Positions 34,150 to 44,302 of a stretch of DNA of 64,000 bases are shown here, in pieces. This DNA comes from an uncultured Paracoccaceae bacterium (GTDB lineage Bacteria > Pseudomonadota > Alphaproteobacteria > Rhodobacterales > Rhodobacteraceae): contig CANMEQ010000006.1 of assembly GCA_947497065.1 (NCBI GenBank), positions 62,001-126,000 on the forward strand, written 5' to 3'. How positions within the stretch are numbered: the stretch's first letter is position 1; each line of letters begins with the position of its first letter. The position numbers and the translations under genes were made by a program. The notes under the pieces were generated by a model, which had not been told where the DNA came from, did not search any database, and saw only the letters and a list, made by a program, of their open reading frames with translations.

Positions 34150-35058
34150 ATGAGCAGTGACACTAAACTTGCTTTTGCCCACCCCTCTGAGCGGGCGGAG
34201 GCAACCGCGCCAGAGGGCAGCGGCGGTTTGCGTGACCGGATTTCCTTGCGCGATTACATCACCGAGGTCGAGATTGGCGCGTTTCAGCAAGAACGGGGCC
34301 ATCTGCAACGGATCAAGTTTAACGTTGTCGTCGAAGTGGCGCCGCTGACGGGACCGATCGACGATGATGTGGACCGCATTTTGTCCTACGACCGCGTGAC
34401 CGAAGCGATCGACATCGAACTGGGTGCCGAACGTCTGAACCTTCTGGAAACACTGGCTGCACGGGTGGCCGAACGCATTTTGCTAGAACCTCAAGCGTTG
34501 CGGGTGTTTGTGCGGATCGAAAAGATTGACCGTGGCCCTTATTCGCTGGGGGTCGAGATTGTGCGCGAGCAGGGCGGGAACCCTCAGGCTGCGGCTGAAA
34601 CGGTCGAAGCGCCACATCCGCGGGTCGTGTATTTATCCAAGGACACGGTGTTGGCAGATGATCTGTCATCGCGGATTGATGCGCTGGCCGCCGATGACGT
34701 ACCGCTGATTTTCTGTGTCGGGGCGGGGGAGACGCCTGCGCCGCAGGCCCGCGCGAAACTGGCGCAGCGGCGGATCGATCTGTTGGCGATTGAACAAAAC
34801 GCTTGGGTCTTGGCCAGCCGTGACAAGAGGTGCGTCGTGGTGGGGACGTTGACCGAGTTGGATTGGGCGATGAAAAACGGCCAGATCTGTGTGTGGGCAC
34901 CGTCAAAAATTGTGCTTGATGCGGTTGATGGGCCAAGCGCCAGCCCGCGTGACGCAGGGGCATTGGTCGCGTGGTTTGCTGCCTTTTTAGAGGCCAAGGA
35001 ACTGGTTGTGATCGGTGGCGAGGCGCCTGTTTGCGATGTGCCGGTGCGCGTGCTGTGA
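34150..35058 (+). CDS. folB: Dihydroneopterin aldolase FolB fused to an uncharacterised C-terminal domain
   Basis: The first part (about 25-140) is a FolB domain, which removes glycolaldehyde from dihydroneopterin in folate synthesis. It shows IEVGAFQQERG-like sequence (VEIGAFQQERGHLQRIKFNV), the SYDRVTEAI segment, LNLLETLAARVAERIL, and VRIEKIDRGPYSLGVEI. Ordinary FolB is about 120 residues; here a further 160 residues follow (RVVYLSKDTVLADDLSSRID... to DVPVRVL), with alternating strand/helix pattern but no motif I can name. The stop overlaps the folP GTG start by 4 nt (GTGA). Folate role is secure; the extra domain is unknown. Confidence 0.88.
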   Translation: MSSDTKLAFAHPSERAEATAPEGSGGLRDRISLRDYITEVEIGAFQQERGHLQRIKFNVVVEVAPLTGPIDDDVDRILSYDRVTEAIDIELGAERLNLLETLAARVAERILLEPQALRVFVRIEKIDRGPYSLGVEIVREQGGNPQAAAETVEAPHPRVVYLSKDTVLADDLSSRIDALAADDVPLIFCVGAGETPAPQARAKLAQRRIDLLAIEQNAWVLASRDKRCVVVGTLTELDWAMKNGQICVWAPSKIVLDAVDGPSASPRDAGALVAWFAAFLEAKELVVIGGEAPVCDVPVRVL

Positions 35059-36062
35059 CCTATTGGCGCCCTGTTCCAATGACGGATGCGCATCGCCCTG
35101 CGGATGCGCAGACTTTGGCGGGCGGTTGGTGTTGGTTCACCCGTGTTGAGCGGATCGAACGCGACGCGGCGCAGGGCCGGCGTGGACAATTGGTCGAGCT
35201 TGCCGATGTGCCTGCTGATGTGCTCCGCCGCCTGACCGCACCGCGCGCGGCAATCGCGGGGCTGGGCATGGATGCGCCCAAAATCATGGGTATTTTGAAC
35301 GTCACGCCTGACAGTTTTTCAGATGGTGGACAGTTTGTCGCGCCGGAGGCAGCCGTGGCACAAGCGCGGCACATGGTGGCGGGCGGTGCAGATATCCTCG
35401 ACATCGGCGGGGAAAGCACGCGCCCCGGTGCGCAGGTTGTCGAGGTCGAGGAAGAGATTGCCCGCACAGCGCCCGTGATCCAAGCGATCCGCGCCACCGA
35501 AGGCACGCCGATGTCCATTGATACACGCAAAGCACAGGTGGCGCAGGCAGCCCTTACGGTGGGGGCGGATTTGGTCAACGATGTTGCGGCCTTCACCTTT
35601 GACCCCGATATCGCAGCGGTAACGGCACAGGCTGATGCGCCCTGTTGTTTGATGCACGCGCAGGGCGATCCCGCGACGATGCAAAATGACCCGCAGTACG
35701 ATGATGTTGTTCTGGACGTTTATGATTTCTTGGCGGCCCGCATTGAGGCAGCTGTTGCGGCGGGTATCCGCCGTGATCAAATCATCGTCGATCCTGGCAT
35801 CGGTTTTGGCAAAACGCTTGAGCATAACTTGGATATTTTGAAAAATTTGTCGATTTTTCATGGTCTTGGTTGCCCTGTTTTGCTGGGGGCATCGCGAAAG
35901 CGGTTCATCGGTGTTTTGGGCGATGCGCCCGAGGCGGGCGACCGCATGCCCGGATCGGTGGCCATCGCATTGCAGGGGGTTCGGCAGGGTATGCAAATCC
36001 TGCGGGTCCATGATACAACGGCAACACGACAGGCGATAAGCCTGCATATGGCAGTAAATTAA
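35055..36062 (+). CDS. folP: Dihydropteroate synthase
   Basis: Condenses p-aminobenzoate with hydroxymethyl-dihydropterin pyrophosphate; the target of sulfonamides. Motifs: MGILNVTPDSFSDGG, DIGGESTRPGA, SIDTRKAQVA, LVNDVAAF, DPGIGFGKTLEHN and GASRKRFIG. The family TIM barrel occupies about residues 75-330, preceded by a 70-residue N-terminal stretch common in Rhodobacterales FolP. The GTG start giving MTYWRPVPMTD matches homologues; the ATG eight codons later is an alternative. It is translationally coupled to folB and followed 15 nt later by glmM. Confidence 0.96.
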   Translation: MTYWRPVPMTDAHRPADAQTLAGGWCWFTRVERIERDAAQGRRGQLVELADVPADVLRRLTAPRAAIAGLGMDAPKIMGILNVTPDSFSDGGQFVAPEAAVAQARHMVAGGADILDIGGESTRPGAQVVEVEEEIARTAPVIQAIRATEGTPMSIDTRKAQVAQAALTVGADLVNDVAAFTFDPDIAAVTAQADAPCCLMHAQGDPATMQNDPQYDDVVLDVYDFLAARIEAAVAAGIRRDQIIVDPGIGFGKTLEHNLDILKNLSIFHGLGCPVLLGASRKRFIGVLGDAPEAGDRMPGSVAIALQGVRQGMQILRVHDTTATRQAISLHMAVN

Positions 36063-36077
36063 GGCGGGCAGAGATCC

Positions 36078-37433
36078 ATGGCACGTAAATTTTTCGGAAC
36101 TGACGGCGTGCGTGGCACGGCTAACCAATACCCAATGACCGCCGATATGGCGCTGAAAATTGGGGCCGCCGCCGGGCGATATTTCCGCAATGATGGCAGC
36201 AACGGCCACCGTGTTGTGATTGGCAAAGACACGCGTTTGTCTGGCTATATGTTTGAAAATGCCCTGACCGCGGGCCTGACGAGCACGGGCATGAATGTTT
36301 TGATGTTGGGCCCAATCCCGACGCCGGGTGTGGGGCTGCTGACCACATCAATGCGCGCTGATTTGGGCATTATGATTTCGGCCAGTCACAACCCTGCCCA
36401 AGACAACGGGATCAAGTTTTTTGGACCGGACGGTTTTAAACTGTCTGATGAGGCTGAGGCTGAAATTGAAGCGCTGCTGGAGACCGATATCCAACCGGCG
36501 CAGGCCACGAACATCGGCCGTGCAAAGCACGTGCACGATGGTCGTTTCCGCTATGCGGAACGCCTGAAAGGGACACTGCCAGCAGGGAAACGTTTGGACG
36601 GCCTGAAGGTTGTGATCGATTGTGCCAATGGGGCCGGTCACCGCGTGGCGCCCGAAGTTCTTTGGGAGCTGGGGGCGACGGTGATCCCTGTTGGAACCTC
36701 ACCGGACGGGTTCAACATCAACAACAATTGCGGGTCGACCAGCACGCGCACGGCGGCGGAAACCATCGTCTCACACGGGGCCGATGTTGGTATCTGTCTG
36801 GATGGGGATGCCGACCGCGTTATGATTTTGGATGAAAACGGTCAGGTCGCAGATGGCGACCAGATCATGGGGCTTTTCGCCAGCAGCTGGGCTGATGCGG
36901 ACCGGCTGCACAAGGGCACGTTGGTGGCCACTGTTATGTCAAACCTCGGGTTGGAACGGTTCATGACTGACCGTGGTTTGCAGCTGATGCGCACCAATGT
37001 CGGCGACCGTTATGTGGTCGAGGCGATGCGCGCGAACGGGTTCAATTTGGGCGGCGAACAATCGGGCCACATCGTGATGACCGATTACGCAACCACGGGC
37101 GATGGGCTGTTGGCGGGGCTTCAATTCCTGAGTGCGATGATCGAAACCGGTCAGCCCGCGTCGGCGCTGTGCAAAGTGTTCGACACGGTGCCACAGATGC
37201 TGAAAAACGTGCGCTACGGTGCGGGGCAGGCGCCCCTTGATGCGCCATCCGTGAAAGCGGCCATCGCTGCGGCTGAGGCTGATTTGACCGGCAAAGGGCG
37301 GTTGTTGATCCGCAAATCAGGCACGGAGCCGTTGATCCGCGTTATGGCGGAATGTGAGGATGACGGGCTTTTGGCCCAGGTGGTCGACGGTATCGTGGCC
37401 GAGGTTGAAGCTGTCGCGTCCGTCAGCGCCTGA
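36078..37433 (+). CDS. glmM: Phosphoglucosamine mutase
   Basis: Interconverts glucosamine-6-phosphate and glucosamine-1-phosphate for peptidoglycan and LPS precursors. The start [12 protein letters not shown], active-site phosphoserine motif ISASHNP (Ser103), metal loop DGDADR and sugar loop GGEQSGH are present, with the phosphate-binding C-terminal [12 protein letters not shown]. Length 451 is typical. folP-glmM adjacency is a widely kept order. Its last 11 bases overlap the convergent EamA gene. Confidence 0.97.
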   Translation: MARKFFGTDGVRGTANQYPMTADMALKIGAAAGRYFRNDGSNGHRVVIGKDTRLSGYMFENALTAGLTSTGMNVLMLGPIPTPGVGLLTTSMRADLGIMISASHNPAQDNGIKFFGPDGFKLSDEAEAEIEALLETDIQPAQATNIGRAKHVHDGRFRYAERLKGTLPAGKRLDGLKVVIDCANGAGHRVAPEVLWELGATVIPVGTSPDGFNINNNCGSTSTRTAAETIVSHGADVGICLDGDADRVMILDENGQVADGDQIMGLFASSWADADRLHKGTLVATVMSNLGLERFMTDRGLQLMRTNVGDRYVVEAMRANGFNLGGEQSGHIVMTDYATTGDGLLAGLQFLSAMIETGQPASALCKVFDTVPQMLKNVRYGAGQAPLDAPSVKAAIAAAEADLTGKGRLLIRKSGTEPLIRVMAECEDDGLLAQVVDGIVAEVEAVASVSA

Positions 37434-38319
37434 GCAGGGTTCTCAGCCCCGCCCATTGGCTGATGGCTAGACCGCATAGGATGAGGGCGAGGGCCACGTA
37501 GAACCGCCACGGCAGCGCTTCGGAGAGCACGAGCGCCCCAAAAAGCATTGCCCAAACGGGGACCTGATAGTTCACCAAGGTCATGAACACCGAACCGGCG
37601 GTGCGAATTGTTTGCACCCGCAACAGCGCGGCAAATGCGGTTGGGACCAGCCCGAGAAACACGATCGCGTAGCCTGCACGACCGCTCACCCATGTGGGCG
37701 CGCCTTCGAAGATTAGCATGGCGGGGATTAGCACGATGGCCCCGACCACCAATGTCAACGCGGCCATCGTGATGCTATCCACGGGCGGGCACCGGCGGGT
37801 CAGCACGCTGGACACCGCATAGGACAAGGAGGCAGCGATGCAGGCCAGTTGCGGCAGGGCAAGGCTTCCTTGAGAGAAATCAAACGCACCGGGGCCCACC
37901 AAAACCGCCGCGCCGAGAAAGCCGGTGACAACCCCTAAGGTTTTGCGCAGGCTCATTTTTTCGTCGCTAAACACATGGGCCAGCGGAAAGACGAACAGCG
38001 GCAAAGCGGCCATGGAAATGCCGGCAAAGGCCGATGGGACATATTGCTGCCCCCATGACAACAGCGCAAAAGGCAACGCGGTGTTGAGCGCGCCGATCAC
38101 GACCAAATACCGCCAGACTGCCGGATCTTTGGGGAAGGGCCGGCGCAACATCCGCGCCAAAAGAAGCAAAGAGACGGCCCCCAAGGTTGTGCGCGCACAG
38201 GCCACCGTGAGCGGGCCATAGCCGTCGAGCGCTACGGCCACGACCATAAATGTTCCGCCCCAAATCAGGCCGAGAAGGGCGATAGAGAGCCAGTTCAATG
38301 GGGTCGGGGCTTGGGTCAT
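37423..38319 (-). CDS. EamA/DMT-family membrane transporter
   Basis: A 298-residue DMT exporter with about ten hydrophobic helices in two EamA repeats (about 10-140 and 150-290). Landmarks are [15 protein letters not shown] at the N-terminus, [35 protein letters not shown] and [19 protein letters not shown] in the second repeat. It is transcribed alone, toward glmM, with an 11-nt overlap of the coding ends. Substrate is unknown. Confidence 0.88.
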   Translation of the reverse strand: MTQAPTPLNWLSIALLGLIWGGTFMVVAVALDGYGPLTVACARTTLGAVSLLLLARMLRRPFPKDPAVWRYLVVIGALNTALPFALLSWGQQYVPSAFAGISMAALPLFVFPLAHVFSDEKMSLRKTLGVVTGFLGAAVLVGPGAFDFSQGSLALPQLACIAASLSYAVSSVLTRRCPPVDSITMAALTLVVGAIVLIPAMLIFEGAPTWVSGRAGYAIVFLGLVPTAFAALLRVQTIRTAGSVFMTLVNYQVPVWAMLFGALVLSEALPWRFYVALALILCGLAISQWAGLRTLLRR

Positions 38320-38377
38320 CTGGTCTGCCTATCTTGCGGGGGCGGGGCTGTCATCTGGTGGAGGTGGGGCCGTGGGG

Positions 38378-38411
38378 CAAAAAGAAAAGGGGCCCCGCAT
38401 GCGGAGCCCCT
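38378..38411 (-). terminator. Intrinsic terminator of ilvC
   Basis: An 11-bp stem with one wobble (about 38388-38398 with 38401-38411) reads GGGGCTCCGC..GCGGGGCCCC on the minus strand, followed by TTTTCTTTTTG. It is 22 nt past the ilvC stop, the expected place. Confidence 0.88.
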
Positions 38412-38432
38412 CGAACCTATCGGTGAGACCGA

Positions 38433-39488
<1,056 letters not shown>

Positions 39489-39587
39489 TTATGGCAGCGA
39501 AAGTGCCGATCTGCGATGGTATTTCTTTAGTATTTAAATCCCTTGGTGAAGTTGTTATTCGTAAAGTTGTATAAATTGGATATTTTC

Positions 39588-40043
39588 ATGCTTGATGATC
39601 AGGATCGTAGGCTTTTGCGGCAGTTGCAGGCCGATCCAGGGCTGCCCATTGCAGATTTGGGCGCGCGGGCGGGGATGTCAGCCCTGAAAGCCACGCGGCG
39701 GTTGGGGCGGCTGCAAGAACAGGGCATTTTGACCGGCCAACATGCGGTCATCAACTGGGCCGCTTTGGGGTATGAGGTTGACGTATCACTGCGTGTGACC
39801 TTGGACAAAACGCAACCGCGTGCCTTTGATGAATTTCTCGATGCGGCGCGGGCCATTGCGGAAGTGACTGAAATACAAACATTTCTGGGGCGCGTGGATG
39901 TGCGTCTGAGCGTGATCGCGCGGGATATGCCGCATTATCAACAGATCTATCGAGAGCAGATCCTCGCCTTGCCGCATATCGCGGATATTGAGGCGTTGAT
40001 GACGGTGGCGACGTTGCACGATAATGAAAGCCTTCCCCTATGA
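39588..40043 (+). CDS. Lrp/AsnC family transcriptional regulator (first of a tandem pair)
   Basis: A 151-residue Lrp-type regulator: N-terminal helix-turn-helix (LDDQDRRLLRQLQADPGLPIADLGARAGMSALKATRRLGRL) and C-terminal RAM ligand domain (about 65-145). An upstream frame extension (from 39543) is less likely than the ATG giving MLDDQDRRLL. It diverges from ilvC and is followed 28 nt later by another Lrp gene, so regulation of branched-chain or other amino-acid genes nearby is inferred. It is only distantly similar to its neighbour. Confidence 0.9.
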   Translation: MLDDQDRRLLRQLQADPGLPIADLGARAGMSALKATRRLGRLQEQGILTGQHAVINWAALGYEVDVSLRVTLDKTQPRAFDEFLDAARAIAEVTEIQTFLGRVDVRLSVIARDMPHYQQIYREQILALPHIADIEALMTVATLHDNESLPL

Positions 40044-40071
40044 TTTGCCAAACCCCTGAGAGGAGCGTGTT

Positions 40072-40524
40072 TTGACACTGGATGAAACAGACCGCGCGAT
40101 ATTGGCGGCGTTGCAACGGGATGCAACGCAAACCGCTGCGGCGATCGGCGGGCGAATCGGGATGAGCCAGCCTGCCACTTGGCGGCGTATTAAACGGCTG
40201 CGCGATGAAGGTGTTCTTACGGGACAGCGCGTTGCGTTGGATGCGCAGAAATTGGGGTTTGGTGTGACCGTGTTTTTGGGGGTGAAACTTGCCACCAAGG
40301 GCCGTGTTTCGCTGGATGATTTTGAGCGCGCGGTGACAGCGATCCCCGAGGTGCAATTGGTCGAACACGTGCTGGGGCTGTACGATTACCGCTTGCGTGT
40401 GGTGGCGCGGGATTTGGCGGATTTTGAACGGGTTTTGCGCCGCCGTGTCATGACGTTGCCTGGGGTGGGGGATGTGGAGGCAAATGTGTTGCTGAGCGAA
40501 GAGCGCAGGCCCGGACCTATTTGA
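40072..40524 (+). CDS. Lrp/AsnC family transcriptional regulator (second of a tandem pair)
   Basis: A 150-residue Lrp regulator with HTH MTLDETDRAILAALQRDATQTAAAIGGRIGMSQPATWRRIKRL-like region and a RAM domain (LVEHVLGLYDYRLRVVARDLADFERVL). The start is TTG with a strong GAGAGGAG site seven bases away. Lrp proteins form dimers and octamers; two adjacent genes could give homo- or hetero-oligomers. The next gene, 96 nt on, encodes an aminotransferase. Confidence 0.9.
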   Translation: MTLDETDRAILAALQRDATQTAAAIGGRIGMSQPATWRRIKRLRDEGVLTGQRVALDAQKLGFGVTVFLGVKLATKGRVSLDDFERAVTAIPEVQLVEHVLGLYDYRLRVVARDLADFERVLRRRVMTLPGVGDVEANVLLSEERRPGPI

Positions 40525-40620
40525 TGATTGGCCCATTTGATGGTTGGCTTTGAAGGTCCTTGCGTGACGCGGGCCTTTTCATTCCCGCGGTGCGCTGCAT
40601 AGTGGGGCGAACAGCAAAGG

Positions 40621-41757
40621 ATGATGACCATGGATGCAACGCGTTCCCCCGTAGACCCTGATGGCTTGATGGAGTTTTCTGTCGTTTTCACGGACCGCTC
40701 ACTAAACCATATGTCTCAGGTTTTTCAGGGTGTTATGACTGATCTGCACGGCATGTTGTGTGAGGTATATCAGGCCGATGGTATGGCGATTGTGCCCGGT
40801 GGGGGGACCTTCGCGATGGAAGCGGTGGCACGTCAGTTTGGGGGCAACGCCCATGCGATGATCGTGCGCAATGGCTGGTTTTCCTATCGCTGGAGCCAGA
40901 TTTTCGATGCAGGCGCGTTTACAGCAGACACGACTGTGTTCAAGGCGCGCCAGACTGGAAATGACAGCCGCGCGCCCTTTGCGCCTGCGCCGATTGAAGA
41001 GGTGACAGCGGCCATTCGCGACGCCAAGCCGGATGTGGTTTTCGCCCCGCATGTGGAGACCAGCGCGGGGATCATTTTGCCCGATGATTATGTAAAATCA
41101 CTGGCGGAGGCGGCCCATGAAGTGGGGGCCTTGATGGTGCTGGATTGCATCGCGTCGGGCTGTGCTTGGGTGGATATGAAGGCCACGGGCGTGGATGTTT
41201 TGATCTCGGCGCCGCAAAAAGGCTGGTCATCTTCGCCGTCGGCTGGATTGGTCATGATGTCGGATAAGGCATTGGAGCGGTTGGAGAAAACCCAGGCTAA
41301 TTCTTTTGCGGTGGACCTGAAGAAATGGCGTCAGATCATGGAGGCCTACCTGAATGGCGGGCATGCCTATCACGCGACGATGCCCACAGATGCGCTGCGC
41401 GATTTCCGCGATACGATGGTGGAAAGCAAGGCCTACGGGTTTGATAAATTGCGCGATGCCCAGTGGGCGTTGGGGCAGGGTGTGCGGGCGTATTTTGCGG
41501 CTAAAGGCCTGACATCTGTGGCCGCAGAGGGCTTTGGCGCGCCGGGGGTTGTGGTGTGCTACACCGATGATCCTGCGGTGCAGAACGGGTCGAAATTCGG
41601 GGCCGCTGGCATGCAGATTGCTGCGGGCGTGCCGCTGGCTGTGGATGAGCCGGCGGATTTCAGCACGTTCCGTATCGGGCTGTTTGGGATTGATAAGCTG
41701 AAAGACGTACCGGCTACGTTGAAGCGGTTTACCGATGTTGCGGACGGTGTGCTTTAG
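40621..41757 (+). CDS. Class V aminotransferase (alanine/serine--glyoxylate type)
   Basis: A 378-residue PLP enzyme of aminotransferase class V. Lys200 in SAPQKGWSSSPS is the predicted PLP lysine, PGGGTFAMEA binds the cofactor phosphate, and LDCIASGCAW holds the PLP-contacting Asp. Resemblance is to alanine-glyoxylate and serine-glyoxylate aminotransferases; the true amino donor is not certain. ATGs at 40621, 40624 and 40630 are all possible starts near an AAAGGA. It follows two Lrp genes, which suggests amino-acid-responsive expression. A GGGCGGCC/GGCCGCCC stem follows without a U-run. Confidence 0.88.
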   Translation: MMTMDATRSPVDPDGLMEFSVVFTDRSLNHMSQVFQGVMTDLHGMLCEVYQADGMAIVPGGGTFAMEAVARQFGGNAHAMIVRNGWFSYRWSQIFDAGAFTADTTVFKARQTGNDSRAPFAPAPIEEVTAAIRDAKPDVVFAPHVETSAGIILPDDYVKSLAEAAHEVGALMVLDCIASGCAWVDMKATGVDVLISAPQKGWSSSPSAGLVMMSDKALERLEKTQANSFAVDLKKWRQIMEAYLNGGHAYHATMPTDALRDFRDTMVESKAYGFDKLRDAQWALGQGVRAYFAAKGLTSVAAEGFGAPGVVVCYTDDPAVQNGSKFGAAGMQIAAGVPLAVDEPADFSTFRIGLFGIDKLKDVPATLKRFTDVADGVL

Positions 41758-42063
41758 CGCGAGAGGTTAACGGGCAGGGCGGCCTGAGCCAATGGCCGCC
41801 CCCGAATCGAAGGTTAACGCCTTATTTTCATGGAAAATCTAGATATGGGACCGGTATTGCTCCGGTATGGGTCTGGTATTGCTTTTAGGGTGGGTATTGC
41901 GGGATTAACGCACCGTACGCTGGGGTTTGTTAAGGATTTGGAGGGCAGCGACAGTCCGGTTAGACGGGCCGCGCTGCCCCACTCAAGTTCGTGGGGAGAG
42001 GCCGCTTCGGGCCGCTCAAATCGGACCACCACGTCGGGCCGCGGTGATCCTAAGCCATCTGTG
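41758..42063. other. Intergenic region with three GGTATTGC repeats
   Basis: No gene is supported in these 306 bases. A GC-rich stem (GGGCGGCC ... GGCCGCCC, about 41776-41800) follows the aminotransferase gene, without a T-tract. Three copies of GGTATTGC at 41853, 41875 and 41893, plus GGTATGG at 41863, form a small direct-repeat cluster. The rest shows nothing I can name. Confidence 0.55.
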
Positions 42064-43017
42064 TCAGAGGCTCCATTCAAACCCAACAGCTTTTTCGGAC
42101 ATCTCCCAGAGACGCGACATGACAGCTTTGTCGTGGGCATGAGCGTTCAATGTGCCCTTGCCGACCGGGCCGACCGCTTCCATGCGGCCCGTCGGACCGT
42201 AGAGGGCGCGCTGCTCGGTCAGAGCCTCTTCGGTCGCGCACATCACCTCGGGGTACGAGCCTTGTTCTGCGGTCTGTACCATCGGTGTCTTGGTCATCAG
42301 CCACCAGATGAAGCGCATCGTGCGGCTTCCGCTTGTTGTGATCAGCGATGTGGCTGACGAGCCAGGATGGCAGACATAGAGCTCGACATCGTCGCGACCC
42401 GCAGCGGCCAGCCTGTCTTGTAGTTCATAGGCAAACATCATCTGAGCCAGCTTACTCTGAGAATAAGCCGTGTTTGCGCCGTAGCCCTCATCCCAGTTCA
42501 TATCGTCAAACTTCATGGTCTTGAGGCCCATATTGTAACCAAGGCTCGCGACGACCACGATCCGGCCTTTGCTGTCCGCGATGCGATCAAAGAGCAGACC
42601 ATTCAGCAGAAAATGCCCGTAGTGGTTGGTTCCAAGCTGGCTTTCAAACCCGTCGACGGTCAGCTGGCGCGCCGGAACCTGCGCGATTGCGGCATTGTTG
42701 ATCAACGCATCGATACGGGGCACGGTTTTCAGAACCTCTTCAGCCGCCGTGCGCACGCTGTCCAAAACGGACAGGTCCATACGGATGAAGCTCACATCGG
42801 CCTGTGCACCGAATTCCTGTTTCAGGTCCGCGATTGCGGCCTCTGATTTTTCGGCCGAGCGGTTCAACATGACCACTTTGGCGTTCTTCTTGAGAAGGAT
42901 ACGCGCGGCTTGCAAACCTGCGCCGGCGTTGGCGCCTGTGATGATGTAGGTCTTGCCCGACAGGTTGCCAAGGCGCTCGGGTGTCCAGCCTTTAGGTCCG
43001 AAAGTTGTATCTGTCAT
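42064..43017 (-). CDS. Short-chain dehydrogenase/reductase (WWOX/retinol dehydrogenase-like)
   Basis: A 317-residue SDR. The NAD(P)-binding motif TGANAGAG, the NNAAIA motif and the catalytic YSQSK (Tyr-xxx-Lys) with an upstream Ser are present. The extended C-terminus resembles oxidoreductases related to retinol dehydrogenases and WWOX. It is divergent from an AraC regulator across 160 bp and is likely its target. The leaving substrate, possibly an aldehyde or alcohol, cannot be read from sequence. Confidence 0.9.
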   Translation of the reverse strand: MTDTTFGPKGWTPERLGNLSGKTYIITGANAGAGLQAARILLKKNAKVVMLNRSAEKSEAAIADLKQEFGAQADVSFIRMDLSVLDSVRTAAEEVLKTVPRIDALINNAAIAQVPARQLTVDGFESQLGTNHYGHFLLNGLLFDRIADSKGRIVVVASLGYNMGLKTMKFDDMNWDEGYGANTAYSQSKLAQMMFAYELQDRLAAAGRDDVELYVCHPGSSATSLITTSGSRTMRFIWWLMTKTPMVQTAEQGSYPEVMCATEEALTEQRALYGPTGRMEAVGPVGKGTLNAHAHDKAVMSRLWEMSEKAVGFEWSL

Positions 43018-43177
43018 GTTCTGTCTCCTGCCAGCCCAATTGGGCGGTTATGGTGGTGTTGCTTGAAAGTACAGATAGAGCGTGACCGAGCTGTAAAATA
43101 GGCGATATACTCTCAAATACTTGCCCAATCGTCTCACCCCCGTTGCAATGATGAAAGTGTTCTGCCAGCAAGAGTGT

Positions 43178-44080
43178 ATGAGTAAAGACCAGATCAAGAC
43201 CCTTATCGAGCGCCATTTGCCAGATGCGGGCCCAGATGCGAGCCTTGTTGATACCGCACTCAAAGGCGTCCAGCTTTTTCGTGTGACCGAAGCTATGCCC
43301 TGCGCGCCTGCGGTGTACGAGCCAACGGTCGTGGCGATCCTGAACGGGACAAAGGAAGCTGTGCTGGACGGTAAACATCACGTCTATGGCAGCGACAAAT
43401 ACCTGCTGTGCCCGATGACCTTGCCGGTTGAGGCGGGCACACCGCAAGCTTCGGAAGAGGATCCGTTGCTCGGTGTGGTGATCACACTGGATCCGCGCCT
43501 CATGCGCGAACTGACCAACGAGATAGAGGCAGCTGTCGGGAGCGCCAAAAAGTCCCACGGTGAAACCCCCTCTGCTTTGGCGCTAGCGTCTTGGGATGCG
43601 GGCTTCACGCAGGCGCTGTTGCGGCTTCTCGAGCTTCTCGACAGCCCTGTTGATCTAGACGTGCTCGGACAGGGGCGCCTGCGCGAGTTGTGTTACGCGG
43701 TGCTCATGGGCGAGGCCAAAGCCGACGCAAGACGGGCTTTTGGCATCGGCAACGAAATCGCCCGCACCATCGACTATCTCTCTGCGCACCTGAAAGAACA
43801 GGTGACCATCGATGATATGGCTGATCACGTGGGGATGAGCCGCGCGGTTTTCCATCGGCGGTTCAAGGAAGCCACGACAATGTCCCCGATCCAGTTCATC
43901 AAGTCGATGCGGCTCAACAACGCTGCGATGAAAATCGCCGAAGGAAAGACCGTGTCTGAGGCAGCGTGGGATGTGGGCTATCAAAGCCCTTCTCAATTCA
44001 GCCGCGAGTTCAAACGGATGTACGGCCAATCACCTCGGCAATGGAGCAACGCGGCGCAGGTGCCGCAACGGTTGAACTAA
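43178..44080 (+). CDS. AraC family transcriptional regulator
   Basis: A 300-residue regulator with the AraC_N-type N-terminal cupin-like domain (about 10-170; EPTVVAILNGTKEAVLDGK, DKYLLCPMTLPVEA) and the C-terminal double HTH (about 195-290; IDYLSAHLKEQVTIDDMADHVGMSRAVFHRRFK and DVGYQSPSQFSREFKRMYGQSPRQW). The ATG giving MSKDQIKTLIERH is preferred (AGAG nearby); earlier starts add up to 19 poorly conserved residues. Its neighbour on the other side of the shared promoter region is an SDR, the usual pattern of regulator and target. Confidence 0.92.
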   Translation: MSKDQIKTLIERHLPDAGPDASLVDTALKGVQLFRVTEAMPCAPAVYEPTVVAILNGTKEAVLDGKHHVYGSDKYLLCPMTLPVEAGTPQASEEDPLLGVVITLDPRLMRELTNEIEAAVGSAKKSHGETPSALALASWDAGFTQALLRLLELLDSPVDLDVLGQGRLRELCYAVLMGEAKADARRAFGIGNEIARTIDYLSAHLKEQVTIDDMADHVGMSRAVFHRRFKEATTMSPIQFIKSMRLNNAAMKIAEGKTVSEAAWDVGYQSPSQFSREFKRMYGQSPRQWSNAAQVPQRLN

Positions 44081-44261
44081 GACGCACCCGTCACTGCTGG
44101 CCTGCCGCGAATAGGTGAAAGTGGGGTGCGACCGCAGCACTTCAGCCCATGTTTGAGGAATTGGTAGGGGCCGTCTTTGTTTGGGTGATTTGACCAAGGC
44201 ACCAAACATGCGGCGAACCCATATTGCCGTGGTTTCGCGGTGGGGCTAGCGTGGGCACATG

Positions 44262-44282
44262 CCCCCCCCCCGTGCCCCCCCC
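44262..44282. repeat. Two poly-C tracts (C10, GTG, C8)
   Basis: Ten Cs (44262-44271) and eight Cs (44275-44282) separated by GTG lie 20 bases upstream of the DCC-protein start. The complementary strand has G10 and G8 runs that could form a G-quadruplex. Such tracts slip during replication; length could also be misread in sequencing. Confidence 0.9.
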
Positions 44283-44302
44283 TGTGGAAAGTGTGAGCGA
44301 TT

